This document shows positions 42,430 to 54,429 of a DNA stretch of 64,000 nucleotides, piece after piece. Position numbers and translations under genes: made by a program. The stretch covers positions 4,814,776 through 4,878,775 of the forward strand of contig JARUPZ010000010.1 of assembly GCA_031213475.1 (NCBI GenBank), written 5' to 3'. Under the pieces are notes generated by a model. It searched no databases. It was not told the DNA's origin and saw only the letters and a program-made list of their open reading frames with translations. Source of the stretch: Nereocystis luetkeana. Lineage: Eukaryota; Sar; Phaeophyceae; Laminariales; Laminariaceae. Each line of letters starts with the position of its first letter. The first letter of the stretch is position 1.

Positions 42430-42660
42430 GTCATTCTTATCGGGGAGCTTTTTCCCCATATTTTCGACTTATTTTTCGCGCAATTTTTCAGTCTTCCATA
42501 TGTTCTTGATTTTTTTTCCGAAATTTACCGAACTTGATTTTTTTTGCTTCTGGACATTTTCACGAATAGTGGCAGAACGCCTCCGTATATCGATATATAT
42601 TTCCAAACTTTGGAAATTATTGGAAAAAACGCTCTCTGATAGGAATGCGCCTAAAACCAA
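42430..42660. repeat. Dispersed repeat R1, copy 1
   Basis: Aligns imperfectly with 49715-49945 over about 230 bp. Shared blocks include TCATTCTTATC, CAGAACGCCTCCGTAT and TTTCCAAACTTTGGAAATTA. AT-rich and non-coding. Confidence 0.5.
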
Positions 42661-42719
42661 ATGCAAACACTGCAATACAATAACACGAATACGTAGCTAA
42701 GAAAACCCAAACTCGAAGG

Positions 42720-44215
42720 AAGAAAAATACCACGAGCCTGCGTCAAGATGGGCACCCACCGAGCAGACGGAGGTACCGCGAGATAAAACAAAACTGGGAA
42801 AGGCAGATCCAAACAAAATCAAACAATTCAAAACACTCAAACAAACAGAGAGCAAGGCAGACCACGACAGGACTCGATGCAGAAGCCGACATGGGTTCCG
42901 AGTGAAGCTGGAAAAATAACATTGACACGCGACCTATCATCTCCTTATTGTACTTGGTTGATAGCGGCGTCGACATCGTTATCATTGTGACCCTACCGAC
43001 AGGGACAACACAGCACGATGATGGAAATAGACAACAGAGAAAGCGATACAAGAAAACGGAACCATCCAAAACTAAGAGAAAAAAAAATGAAAACACAAGA
43101 AGCGGAGAAGACGCTGCACTTTTGATAGATACTCTGGCAAATATCCCGCGAACGCAGGAGATGCAACAGGCAATACACAAGGAACAAACTCGCCACGCAC
43201 CAAAACAAACAAGATTTCTTTGATACAAAAAAGAAACTGACAAGAAAAAACTCTAAGGCAACACAACAAAATCACATTCGAAGCGGCCGCAGCAATTAAA
43301 CCATACAATCAAACAACTTACGACAGCTATATACCGAAGCCGAACGAGTACACGGCCACTACGTACGCTTCGTTTCCCTCAAGTTTTTTTGTTCTGGGTA
43401 CGTGCCATTTCTAATTTTTTCCTTCTTGCGCTGGGATATTCCAACGAAAAAGGCACGTCACTTTTTTATCGAGTTCTAGAAAGGGGAAGGGGTATCCTAA
43501 AACCAAGTCAACATATTAATTTGTTTAGAAACACAAAATCTTTCTGCCAGATTTACCTTTCTTGTTAGTTTCCAACAGGAACCCCTTTTTTCTTCGTGTG
43601 CAAGGGTGAACGAAAAACAGAACGACGCCCCAATTTTGTTTTTTTTAGTCTCAAGACAGAAGGGGGTATACTGAATCCACGTAAATATCAATCCTTGAAA
43701 AATATCTGGCACCTATTTTCTCGTCTTGACAAAAATCGCCATTGTATAAATATGCGATCGATGCTGTCAATCATGCTGCAGTATGATTCTCGTGTCGATC
43801 GTGCTGTCTATATTCGGGTACTTTTCTCTTGAGCATCCATTTTTCGCGTCTTTCTCTGTTTATACCGGTGAACGTTTCGCCATTTTAACGTTTCGCCATC
43901 TTCCATTTTCCACTTTCCATTGTTTCTGTTTCTCTTGTGTAGCTCATCTGATTTGCTTGTTTGCGCATGTTCTGCTCTGCGTACCCAGTATATCGGGCGT
44001 TGCGTGTGCCCAATCTCCCCTCTGTACGTGTATGGTGCATCGCATTTGCGTCGTAGTTTTCTGCTACAGTATGTAATCACAGGACTTGGTTCTCTCTGTA
44101 GGATAAAGAATCGGCACGGACGCCGGACGTACTGGATGCCGGTAGGTAGAATGAACGGCTTGTAGTAAACAAAAAAAAGAAGAGAAATACACACATTTAT
44201 TCTCAGTCGCTACAC
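42720..44215. other. AT-rich interval without a recognised gene
   Basis: The longest ORF is 166 codons on the minus strand (42743-43243), hydrophobic and Cys/Phe/Leu-rich, as expected from the reverse complement of an A-rich tract. No splice-supported exon was found. Confidence 0.35.
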
Positions 44216-44239
44216 AACATTGTGGGCACATGCACCCCG

Positions 44240-45061
44240 CCCACCTGCTTGATAACGTCGGTGTCGGCACTCTCACCGAACAGCCTTCTCAATCGGAATG
44301 CTTCGTCAGGACCCCACCCCCCTCCTCCTGTAGGCGCACCCCAAAGTCTGTTGTGCCACAAACACGGCTGCTACCGACGACGATTTCGCTGCTGACCATG
44401 TCGCTGGCTTCGTCGCCTTGCCCTGTAGCTGTTCACCACGCCACCGCCACCGCGATCGATACCTGCTGCTGCCGCGGCTGCGACGGCTGTTTTTTCAATT
44501 TCCCCCCGCCACCACTACTATCATTGATACTGCCGATGCCATCGTCACTGCTACCGGCCGACGCGCCAGTGTCTACTGTAAGCTCGTACTGGCCGTCACC
44601 CCGCAACAGGGATGTTGATGACATCGCCATTGCCTCGGGTGCTTCCGGTTGCGAGCTTGGTGCATCCGGCGCAAACTGCGCCGATGCCATGACAGCTACC
44701 CGCTGCGTATCCGCTCTGCTGTCACCCCGGGAAATCCTCTTGCTCCTTCGCTTGAAGGCGTTATTATTACTAGCGCTGTAGGTTGGCTGAGTAGGTGGCG
44801 CATGCAGACCACCTCCTCCGCAATGTACAAGCCCCAGGGGTTGCCCGGGTTCAGGACGGGCTTCTCGGATGTACGCGTTATACACAACCTGCACAGGACC
44901 AGTGCAGCCACGGGATAATGAAAATCGCGAACGAAGCGTGCAGTCTGGCCAACTGCATACTTGGTAGTACCCTCCCTGTTTTCAAACGTTGGCGGTACGG
45001 ACGTAGCCAAAAGGCCGCTGAGGGCCGTTGTTAGGTTATCATCGAAGATTGTTTCTCCCAA
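44240..45061 (-). pseudogene. Possible minus-strand gene remnant, paralogous to 53890-54170
   Basis: From 45061 leftwards one frame is open for 121 codons, from MGETIFDDNLTTALSGLLAT through FVRDFHYPVAALVLCRLC to ITRTSEKPVLNPGNPWGLYI. A second frame (44894-44433) then gives an acidic Ser/Gly-rich region (VDTGASAGSSDDGIGSINDS). Beyond an in-frame stop it continues as TATGQGDEASDMV, which matches SAASGQGDEASGKV in the minus-strand ORF at 53757-54326. Shared protein-like sequence in two places argues for a real, now degraded, coding family. I do not recognise it; a spliced gene is also possible. Confidence 0.35.
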
Positions 45062-45716
45062 GTATTCTCCTGATTTTACTGATTTTGCTTCCCGATTTTT
45101 TTTTGTTTCCTGATCTTTCTGATTGTATCTGCCAAAAGAGGGATGCTACTTAATAAGCGTTCCTGATTTTCGTCCTTGATTCAATTTTCTAATTTAGGAG
45201 ATAATTTCTCGTTTTCCTTTATTTTTCTAGAAAAAGAGGAAAATCAGGGGAAACGTTGTTCGATAAGAACGGCCCTAACAGCATGCTGTGCAGCACAGAC
45301 AGGTATCCTCGCTTGTCACTTTGAGCGGACGCATCTATTCTGCAATGTCACAGCTCGCTTCACACAAATACAACGGGGTTCCTCGGTAAACGTTCCTCGA
45401 CATAACAACACGGGTAGATGGTATAGGGTCGTGCATCAAGGAGAGAGCACACGTGATGGTGTATAGCGTGCTGTTCTAAAGTGCGAATCGGGATTTTGAA
45501 ATACCTTGCATTGTGAACATGTACGTACGTGTGCAAAAAAACAACTTTCCAACATCAAATCGATAATAATAGCCGAAAACAATAAGTGAAAAATGGGTGA
45601 ATGTACTGACGGGACAAAAAGGGGTGAAGCGCATGGTTGAACAAAGTGGTTAAAACGATTTAGAAGAGCTGAAAATCGGGTTCACACTTACTTGTGCCGA
45701 GTGTACATACTGCTGT

Positions 45717-45813
45717 TTAACCCTTTTAGAACCGCAGTCCCGTTCTGGGGACAAACCAGTCAAATTTCAAGTAGTTTTGTCCCCAAACGGGACTGCGGTT
45801 CTAAAGTGGTTAA
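45717..45813. mobile_element. piggyBac-like hairpin MITE flanked by TTAA
   Basis: 97 bp with TTAA at each end (45717-45720 and 45810-45813) and inverted repeats. The left end reads CCCTTTTAGAACCGCAGTCC; the right arm is its near-exact reverse complement. TTAA targets and CCYTTT ends are hallmarks of the piggyBac superfamily. It has no coding capacity. A diverged copy lies at 54337-54428 within a larger paralogous segment. Confidence 0.7.
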
Positions 45814-46475
45814 GCCTACCCGGTAGAAAATCGTACCGCGTTCTTTGATGATCTTCAAGTTGCCCAATATTAGGCAGATGGACAACACATAACATGCGTA
45901 AATACAGCAATAATATACTCAAAATGTGCGTCTGACACGCTCTTTCTACCCTCTCAGAGTAGGTGGTCGCGAGGCTTCCTTTGGCGTAGAGAAACACCGT
46001 ATTCATAGTATACCTGGTACTCTGGTACAAAGGAAAAAAAAAGTACGAAGGCAAAATCTTGAAAATTAACACGAAAAAACATGGCATGTGGTTCGATGGT
46101 CGTGGACGAATGCTCAGCCCAGGGCAAGCATAGCCCGACCACCCAAGTTTCCACATCCTACACTCGACACAATCATGAGAAACACAGCAGTAGTTGGCTG
46201 TTTTGGCGCACGTTGGTACAGAGTCTCGCCGTCAGATGACCGGGGGGGAAAAATGGGTTTTAGTCAAAAGCAGGAGTATCTGGCCACTTTCCGGCCAAAA
46301 TCAGTTACATGCTAAAAAAAAGTACTAAACACACCCCAGGAGCCCTGCTTTTGGCAAGGCTGGCATCGTAACCGATTTTGGCTCGAAAAGACCAAAGTAA
46401 ACCTGACTCATTCTGTCTAGGTTTCAACTGATTTTAACCAACTTTGAACCAATCAGAGAGGCCATACGTAAGCCG

Positions 46476-46827
46476 GTCGCCCGGGTGGTTCAAGTGGTTA
46501 ACCTCGAATTCTACTTGTGTTTGAGTCCTGGGTTCGAGCCCCAGGTGGGTCGGACTTTTGACTTTATTTGCAAAAATAAAAATAAAAAGGATTCAATTGT
46601 TGAGAGCGCCTTGCAGCGTGGGTAGGCACTATTCGATGCGAGTCGACGAGGGAAGAAAAGGCTGAAATCTTCTCGCGATAAAAATGAAGGCACGTACCGT
46701 AGCGGGAAGGGGGGAGAAGAGCCTGCTATGTGACCCCGGATCTGAGTTACGAGTTGGAAGGAGAGAGAGAGAAGAAGATGTGCGAAGATAATAAATGGGA
46801 TGAGCAAAAAAAAAAAAAAAAAAAAAC
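46476..46827 (+). mobile_element. tRNA-derived SINE, full length with poly-A tail
   Basis: The head is tRNA-like, with an A-box-like TGGTTCAAGTGGTTAACC and a B box GGTTCGAGCCCC about 50 bases downstream. The first 75 bases could pair as an acceptor/T-arm (CCTGGGTTCGAGCCCCAGG). The body contains GTGGGTAGGC, GCGAGTCGACGAGGG, TCTCGCGATAAAAATGAAGG and CCCCGGATCTGAGTTACG. It ends in an A22 run. 61184-61533 is a near-identical copy. RNA polymerase III transcription and mobilisation by an unseen LINE are inferred. Confidence 0.8.
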
Positions 46828-46879
46828 GTACACTGTTTTTTCTCTCCGTATGCGTCTGCCCTCCCTCGGTTGAAATTCT

Positions 46880-47475
46880 TCTTTGTTGACGTATACACTC
46901 TCTACTCGTACGTCGTACGTGAAATTACGTATTTATACATGCATGCATGCGTACGCCGGTTTCACTTTTTTTTCTTTGGGGTGTGCGATGGGCTTCAGTT
47001 AGTTGCTGCGATGTGTACTCTGTTGATTTCTATGGTCACAGCAGTCTATACAGCAGCACCACATAGTCACACGGCATTTCGTTTGTACAACCCCGCGTCG
47101 AGGTGGTCTCAGGTTTGGTACGGCAATATAATTTCGGCTGCACGAGGACGGTCTAGAAGCTTTAAAGCTGTGAACGAGGGGGGGCGCCAGAGTAATTTTT
47201 CTTGACGCTCCCACCGTGGCGAAACAAACGAAGTCTGTCTCTCTGCAGGTCCAAGTGGAGCCCGTGGTACCTACACCCTAAAGAATACCTGGTACAAAAC
47301 AATTCAGATTTTGGAGGCCATGTGGCACGCTTGATGCTATTTAGGCGCATTCTTTTTTTACCGGATTTTCATGGACATGACACCGCTCGTGGCCCGCGGT
47401 TTTTACTTGGTTTTATTTAGTATGTACCTGATTTTGGCTCAAACGGATCAGGTATACCTGATTTTGGCATTTGCC
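46880..47475 (+). repeat. Dispersed repeat R2, copy 1
   Basis: Two blocks match 59150-59640. One (46920-47040) contains TGTGTACTCTGTTGATTTCT; the other (47270-47475) contains AAAACAATTC, GACACCGCT and CAGGTATACCTGATTTTGGC. About 230 bases between the blocks (47040-47265) are missing from the other copy. The repeat is non-coding as far as I can see. Confidence 0.55.
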
Positions 47476-47479
47476 CAAA

Positions 47480-49700
47480 AAATAATTGCCTACGGCGAAA
47501 ACGAACCCAAACAAAATCGAAAATAAGTACGGCACCAAAACACGACCCCAGCACACGCTCGGGGGAATTCTCGCGTAAAACGTGTGTCAGCGCATCGCCG
47601 TACGGCTCAAGTATAACCACCCTTTCGATACTGCTGCATGGCTGCCGCCGTCCTTCGTGTGTAGGCTCTTCACCCCCAATTGCATCGCTCTTTCTACCCG
47701 TCGACATCCAGCATACCCACTGCCCCGTGTCACGTCTTCATCCTACGGAGTAAGACACAGGCTACGTATGTATGTGGTCACAAATGATGCATTCTACGGA
47801 AGAGGTAGCACATTTCCGCTGAAATGTCTTCTGAATGACGGGGTCCCTTAACCCAGAATCGTCGGAGTGTCAATTTTGTTTCGGAAAAATACTTTTTTGT
47901 ATACTTGGGCCATGGGATTATCCATCGAGAGGCAATTTGGTTTTTGCTGAAGTCAGATTTTGGATGAAGTATGGAGTTCCTTACGTGAGGGGCCTCAGAA
48001 AAGCTAGAGTTAACCTCTATCGTAGAACGCCTCAAATACCCATACGGACCTTGGCCCAGCGACAACCTGGCTAATTTCAGATCCTAACCTCGGCCGTCCG
48101 GGATTTTTTTCCGACAACCGTATACCTGGTAGCACGGACGCAAGATAGTAGCCCAACCGACCAAGCAGATTATCCTGACAACGGGGAGAGTGCACTCGCC
48201 GAAGAGAATCGGTTGTGTATGGAAAAGGTCTCCACGAAATCTTGCCAAGGCCACCACTTTTAGATATTGTTGTGTGTGCCCCGCTCGGGTTAGACGACAT
48301 CGGCTCGGAAATTCGTTGTAGGAGGTGTGGGGTGTGTCATCTTGTCTTCCGTGTTTAACAGATAAATAAAGGCGTAACGAGGGGCTGGCGCCGACCGTGA
48401 ATCATTTACTAAAATCCTGGTCAAGTTGTCCAAGCTTTTGGCTTCAATGAATAGAGCACTACACTGGTGGCTGCCTTCCATCATCCCACGACAATACCGC
48501 AGGCGACGCGAGACCATCGTTAACAATAGTATAATAATCGCGTACGTATATTAATACGTATCTTGATATGGTACGAGTACATACTGAAATACTAGTGACC
48601 CAGACTAGGTTTATTGTACAGCTGCAGTTATCAAATAACCTACAGCAGTATTGTAATAATGCTCACGTTTGGGGAGACGCTCTGAAAATTGGATTAAAAA
48701 AACGTGTCCAGAGGCAAGCGCTGCACTAAATCATATACAAATGGCCATGCTCAAGGTTAAGGAGGATGTCGCCACAATAGTATTGTACGGCTTGCCATGC
48801 TCAGATTAAGTGTTTCTTGTCGGCCAGCCCATACTGACTGTATAGGGAAGGGTGCGCTCTACACTAACTTCAGTATAACCAATCGCTTATTATGGAATTA
48901 TTATTCGAACATTTCTGCAAATGTCAGCCTGACTTTCTTATGAGATCGATTTCTTATGGTAGGTGTTCGTAACTACTCGCTCTTGCCTGGTACAAACTTG
49001 TTGAAGGTCGCACGTACCAGGTACAACAGCAGTATCAATTCCTTAACCGCACTATCTACGGAATACGGCAGTCACCCGTGCCTCCTTCCCTCTCTCTGGG
49101 TGGTGCCGGTTTCGGGCAACAGTAATATTGATATCGATTAATTCTGTTAGAAGAGGTGAAACCAGGGGCATTCGACGAGGAGAGAAAAAAAACAACAGCC
49201 TCTTCACCCCCCCCTGCATAATACAATAATACATACTATACACTCCTCGCCAGTCATGAACCATGAAACATACACACATCAGTGGTGGCGTTGGCTGATT
49301 GTGTCACTACTTAAAAATGCGCAGTATGCGAGGTGATGCGATACAGCCCATTGGTAGGGAGAGCCTCCCCCGGCTTTTGTCGAAAATGCCAATTTTGGGG
49401 TAAAAATGCCCGGGTTCTTTTCCTTGAGCCTATGTTTGGGGGAGGGGGACGCGTTTTAGTCCCGGGGGCCGAATTCTGGAAAAACCCCAGTTAATCCTTC
49501 GTCCCCTGTACAAAAACACGTACCAGTATTATTTTTTATTGCTTACGGAACTTATTTTGAAAAAAAAAAAATGGGTGGTACGTTTGGGACTTCTGGCGCC
49601 TGCTGGCCGACGTGGGCAGCGCTTTGCTGATAGTGCACGCCGATCGAGCCTGCTTCCGACACAACAAAAGTTCATTTCCGTGTGAACGAGCCGATTTTCA
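47480..49700. other. Interval without a recognised gene
   Basis: Minus-strand ORFs at 47778-48300 have somewhat protein-like stretches but no supporting motif or splice signal. 49395-49580 contains G-rich and A-rich low-complexity runs. Nothing further was identified. Confidence 0.3.
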
Positions 49701-49714
49701 ATATTTCGAGCCGG

Positions 49715-49945
49715 CTTGAGCCATTCTTATCCGAGAGTTTTTTTCTCATAATTTCCATGTTTCTCTCGCTATTTTTTTTTTATCTCCCAGATTTCTCGTT
49801 TTTCTTTTTCCAAATGTGTTAAATTTAACAAACCTGATTTGTTCGCTTCTGGAGCATTTCACGAAGAGTGACAGAACGCCTCCGTATCTTGATTCCTATT
49901 CCCAATTGTTTCCAAACTTTGGAAATTATGGGGGAAAAGCTCTCC
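49715..49945. repeat. Dispersed repeat R1, copy 2
   Basis: Diverged copy of 42430-42660. See that entry for shared blocks. Confidence 0.5.
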
Positions 49946-50257
49946 AATACGAATGATGGATGGTATAGTCGCACCGCAAATCCCGAAAAAATGTTTTTTC
50001 GGAACCGAAAAAGCCGGGAAATGTGTTTTGGTATTTGCCGCGTTGTTTTTTTCTCCGACTCAAAGTAATTTTCTTTGAGCCGAATCGAGCCGAAAACCAT
50101 ATTTTCAGATATTTCAGCGCAGATCGAAAAACCTGATTGCATTTTGTTAGAGCACGACTACGCGAAACACAAACAAGCCGGCGGAGGCTCAGCCTACCAA
50201 TTAATTGGTGTATATAGTATCTAGGATGTATCCACCAACGTCATGACGGTGCAAATA

Positions 50258-50362
50258 TTACGGGGGACCATAGTTAATAGGACCAAATATTGTTACTAAA
50301 AATGGTTAAATATATAGGTTTTTATGTATACCATAGGTCCTATTAACTATGGTCCCCCGTAA
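50258..50362. mobile_element. 105-bp TA-flanked MITE, copy 2
   Basis: Same length and structure as 757-861, with TA at 50256-50257 and 50363-50364. It carries the TTAATAGGACC variant in both arms, so both arms of this copy share the same substitution. Confidence 0.85.
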
Positions 50363-50364
50363 TA

Positions 50365-52117
50365 GTAATCACACTGCCTCCGTCCTTTTCAGTGATCGCA
50401 CACGCCTTGTACGGTAACACGAGAAAAGACTACGCTGCAGCAGGCCTGTACTTGCGGGATCGAAGGCTATCGTGGAAGCTGCCGCGAAACCCGAGACGGG
50501 GCAGTAGTCCAAGAGACACGTGCGTTTTTCACCTGCACCCGCGATAGTCTCCAAAATATTACCGGTGCTGTAAAGAGGTTTGAGGAAAGTCTCCAACGGT
50601 ATGTTCTGTAGGATATAGTATCGTATTTTTCCCGAGGATATGTTCTGAGGTATATAACCGGTACCTGGGGCATTCTTGGTGGTCGTGCCCAAATTACCGA
50701 AGTGTCGGGTACCGGCATTGAGGTCGTACCGACCTTACCGAAGTGGAGGGTACCAGTACCGAGTCTGTACCGAACATTAACGGAATGTTCGGTAGAGTAT
50801 TGCGGTTGTACCAAACACTCCGGTAAAATAGGTAGGACATTGCGGCCGCATGGAGCACTCCGATAAGGCTCGGTAGGGTAGTTACCGAGCAAAATCTCCC
50901 GGTCGGTATACTTTGACACGTATCCTACGGAACATACCCTAGAAGGTTCGATCTCACCTCTGGCGTCATTTTGGTCAAAATGTCATGATCTTTTGTAAAA
51001 ATAGTCCATTCGAGACAACGCATTCCTTTTGCTTCGGTCTCACGACGTTTAAAGCACAACGAAATGAAAAAAAAAAACAGAACAGCCGTGATCGCCAGGA
51101 CCAAGGGAATCAGATCGGACACCGTTTTTATTTCACTTTTTATTTATTTCCTCTAATTGAGGTTACTTTCGGATGTTTTTAAAACATTTACGTGGTCAAC
51201 GTACGCATGCAAAACAATGTTCCATTTTGGTCAGAACCGTGAACATAAGCACAGTGAAATCTCGTTGTCCTTGAAAAACGTTTTTCATACCAGGATGGAT
51301 AAACGGGGGGATCGTTTTCCGTCCATTTGTTCTACATAAAAGTTAGGAGTATCCGTATTAAGGCGATACTAAATGTGGTCCCGGATACGTTTCTTTGCCG
51401 TCATTTTTTAGGGCAGAAATTTTAAAATGCTGAAACAGTTCCAGGGCAGCGCTATTTTTTTTTACTTAACCAAACCTGTTGCAAATTATGACTTCTGAAA
51501 ATTCACTCCCCAGAAATATCGATGTCAGAGAACACGGGTTTTCGGTTTTCGGCGATAAAGAGGAAAATTACGCTCGGATCTAAAAGCGCAAACTGGTACG
51601 TATGCAGACCTGCCGAAAGGGGGTTTTCATGAGGTGGCCATTCGCGCACTTTGGTCGGCTAAGGAGTATATCGTAAACTACGAACCTACAGTAATTCAAG
51701 CCAAAGCATCCAGTAGGCGCAAACGACGTTCCAAGCCGCAGCATCCCGAGCGGGCCGAATCAATTGTCAAACTGTAGAGTGTTCGTAGAGTATTTCCAAG
51801 CTCAACCTCCTACAGTATTATTTTGTAGCCCTGATTACCGGCTTAGGGTTCGGATTAGGGCTTGAATCAGGGTTCGGGTCGGAGGGTCGGCTTTTGGCGC
51901 CTAGGACAGAACCTTCTCGAAAATTATATATCGAGAGGTCTGACCACACCTCCAGTGTCTCGAAAATTTCCAACCACGAGATGAGCGATTGGGCGTTGAT
52001 TTTCTCTTTTTGATATTTATTAACACCCCCACTCACCAACAGATAGGTGTGTACCAGTACGGTATGACATGTGATATACGTGTAGGTGCCGGGACCAAAA
52101 TGAAGAAACCCGTCTGC
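50365..52117. other. Interval without a recognised gene
   Basis: 50640-50900 shows a loose series of TACCGAA/GTACCG-rich motifs (for example at 50697, 50734, 50760 and 50810) that look like decayed short repeats. No supported coding region. Confidence 0.3.
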
Positions 52118-52400
52118 ATGGTTCATGAGTAGGCCGGCGTCCCCGGTGGCTTGGTAGGTGGTCCGCGTGCCTATCAAGATCAATTTCGTGGGTTCAAGCC
52201 TCACCGAGTGCATGTTCGTAGGGTTTTTTTCTTGCATAAATGAAATTGATTACCGGAAAGCGCGAGGGCGTGAGTTAGCTACATTCGATGAAAATCGACG
52301 AGCAGTGGGAATGCTGAACCCTATGCGCGACTAAAAATAAAGGCACGTACCGGGGGGGAGAAGGGTAGACACTTGTGACCACGGCTTGTCCAGAAGGTCG
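52118..52400 (+). mobile_element. Diverged tRNA-derived SINE
   Basis: The head has the B-box-like GGGTTCAAGCCTCACCG. The body keeps family landmarks (ATTCGATGAAAATCGACGAG, TAAAAATAAAGGCACGTACC) but is strongly diverged and partly deleted. An older member of the family at 46476. Confidence 0.5.
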
Positions 52401-52566
52401 TCGAGGGTAAAACCTCTTACGATTTACCTGGTAGGCTGGAAAGTGATGATAAAAAAAAACAAAAACACGTTTTTCGTTTGACGTTTTATCTCCTTCAAAT
52501 TAGTGTATTCGTCCTTCTTTTCACTCTCCTTCCTACCAGGTACTATTAATGCTGTAGTGAAGTGTA

Positions 52567-52671
52567 TTACGGGGGACCATAGTTAACAGGACCAAATATT
52601 GTTAGTAAAAATTGTTAAACATATAGGTTTTTATGTATACCGTAGGTCCTGTTAACTATGGTCCCCCGTAA
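52567..52671. mobile_element. 105-bp TA-flanked MITE, copy 3
   Basis: Same length and termini as 757-861, with TA at 52565-52566 and 52672-52673. Only a couple of differences from copy 1. Confidence 0.85.
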
Positions 52672-52734
52672 TAGTCGCAACTCAAATCCCGGGGTCGCAA
52701 AGTGGGCTGTTCTCCCTCCTCCCCACCGCCGTTC

Positions 52735-52823
52735 TTGCCTTGCTTCATTATCGCGAGAGAGTACTTCGGCCCTTTCTTCTCTCGCCGACCCGTATCGAAT
52801 AACGCCTACCCACGCTACCACCT
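52735..52823 (-). mobile_element. SINE body fragment (minus strand)
   Basis: Reverse complement of the SINE middle (TATCGCGAGA, CTTTCTTCTCTCGCCGACCC, GCCTACCCACGC). It is followed directly at 52830-52860 by a plus-strand piece of the same family (CTCCGGATCTGAGTTACG), so two fragments meet in opposite orientation. Confidence 0.5.
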
Positions 52824-53889
52824 GTAGTGACTCCGGATCTGAGTTACGGCTAGGAAGGAACAGGACAGCGACGGATTCTGATACCGAACCGAACCGAAAA
52901 TTCCGAGAATCCGGTATCGGTATGCGATACCGAAACTGGTATGGTCCAGGCAGAACAATTTCTCCACGGGGGGTACCGGTTTTTTCTTCGTCATTTTTGA
53001 GAATTGACACGTGAAACAAAGTGTTCCAGAATCGCGCGGCCGAGAGGAATCCAAAACCGGTCTTAGGAAACAGTTCCAAAAACAATGGCCATTTTTCGAT
53101 TTTTGGGGGAAAATTTACCCCAAAATTACCCCCGAAATGTTGAAAAACATTTTTGTTGTCCCGAATCGAAATAAAAATAACAGACGACGGCCAACCCATA
53201 CCTGATTTGTCGAGAAGATACATACCTGGTATATGTATACAGGAGTAGGTACAGTAATCTATTATATGTGTATCCACAATGATACATCTGTCCATACGCG
53301 ATAGTATACATGTCATACACACAATGCAGATTCATGAAGCGGCTTTCCTCGGCCCACATTTTTTTTTCGAAAAAATAATAACAAACATCCAGTGTCCAGG
53401 TCCAATATATCCGAATCCGAGGAGTTTTTTTCACATCCACCGCCGTGCAGGGTTTGCTCTATGATCTCTTCAGCTGGCGACGGGAAAAGTGGCTTTTGCG
53501 CCTTTATCTCGCTTCACAGTCCATGAAAATAATTTCTGCTTTCCAGGAATTTATTTTCATGGACGCGATGCTTTCAAAACTGGTCAACTGTGTCGACCTC
53601 CTAAATCTTGACCCTTTTTTTGTCGGAAAACGAATCACTCCGACGCAACGACGAAAACAAAAAAAAAACTGCAGGAATTATTCGATCCGTCTGAAACAGG
53701 GCTTTCTGGCAATATCTTTCATGTCTTCTGAAAATAAGAGGCCACCCCGAAACAATTCAATATGTGAATGTCGAACTTCTGGAAAAGTTTTCTTCCTGGA
53801 CTATATATATTATATATATATGTATGTACGAACTGGTATAAACCCAGTCACTATGGTACAAGTCCTTGCTCGGTAATCCTTCTAACATT

Positions 53890-54326
53890 GCCGTAACATT
53901 TCCTGCCTGACTAGGTCGGTGCCGGCTTTCTCGCCGAATTTCCCACCCAGTCGGAACCCCTTTTGAGTACGCCGCGCCCCTTCCTGTTGGGGCATCCCAA
54001 GGTTCTGGGGTGCTAGGAACGGTAACAACGCCATTGTCGACCTTGCCGCTGGCCTCGTCACCTTGCCCGCTGGCCGCTGACCGCACCGCTACCTCCGTCA
54101 TCGATGATTGTTGCGGCTGATGCTCATGCTGCTGATGCCGACGCACTACCGTGACCTCTTGAAACGTGCGATATAGGGGGTTTGAATTGCCGTCACTACG
54201 TGAAAACACGTTTAAATCATTCCGAAAACCTAAAAATAATGGTCGAAAAATGGACGACAAAAAGGTTTGAAAAAAAAAAAACAGAAAACGTGGCGGGGTA
54301 CAGGTACGTATGGAAACCCGGGACAA
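53890..54326 (-). pseudogene. Minus-strand ORF paralogous to the remnant at 44240-45061
   Basis: Within a 189-codon minus-strand ORF (53757-54326) the part SSMTEVAVRSAASGQGDEAS...GVVTVPSTPEPWDAPTGRG matches the translated 44-kb remnant. The ORF ends either side of this match look random (poly-Phe start). Both loci also share the downstream piggyBac-like hairpin and its flank, so a segment of more than 1 kb was duplicated and has since diverged. Function unknown. Confidence 0.35.
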
Positions 54327-54336
54327 AATTGTACTC

Positions 54337-54428
54337 TTAACCCTTTAAGAACCGCACTCCCATATTTATGTGGGGACAAAACACTCTAATTATAAGTAGT
54401 TTGTCCCCAAAACGGGGCTGGGGTCCTA
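54337..54428. mobile_element. Diverged piggyBac-like hairpin
   Basis: Starts TTAACCCTTTAAGAACCGCA like 45717 and keeps GTCCCCA inverted blocks (GTGGGGACAAA...TTTGTCCCC). The right TTAA is mutated. Confidence 0.55.
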
Positions 54429-54429
54429 A

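Noticed and set aside
46476..46550. tRNA gene call at the SINE head
   Set aside because: The anticodon arm is not convincing and the sequence continues into a repeated body with a poly-A tail. It is a SINE, not a functional tRNA.
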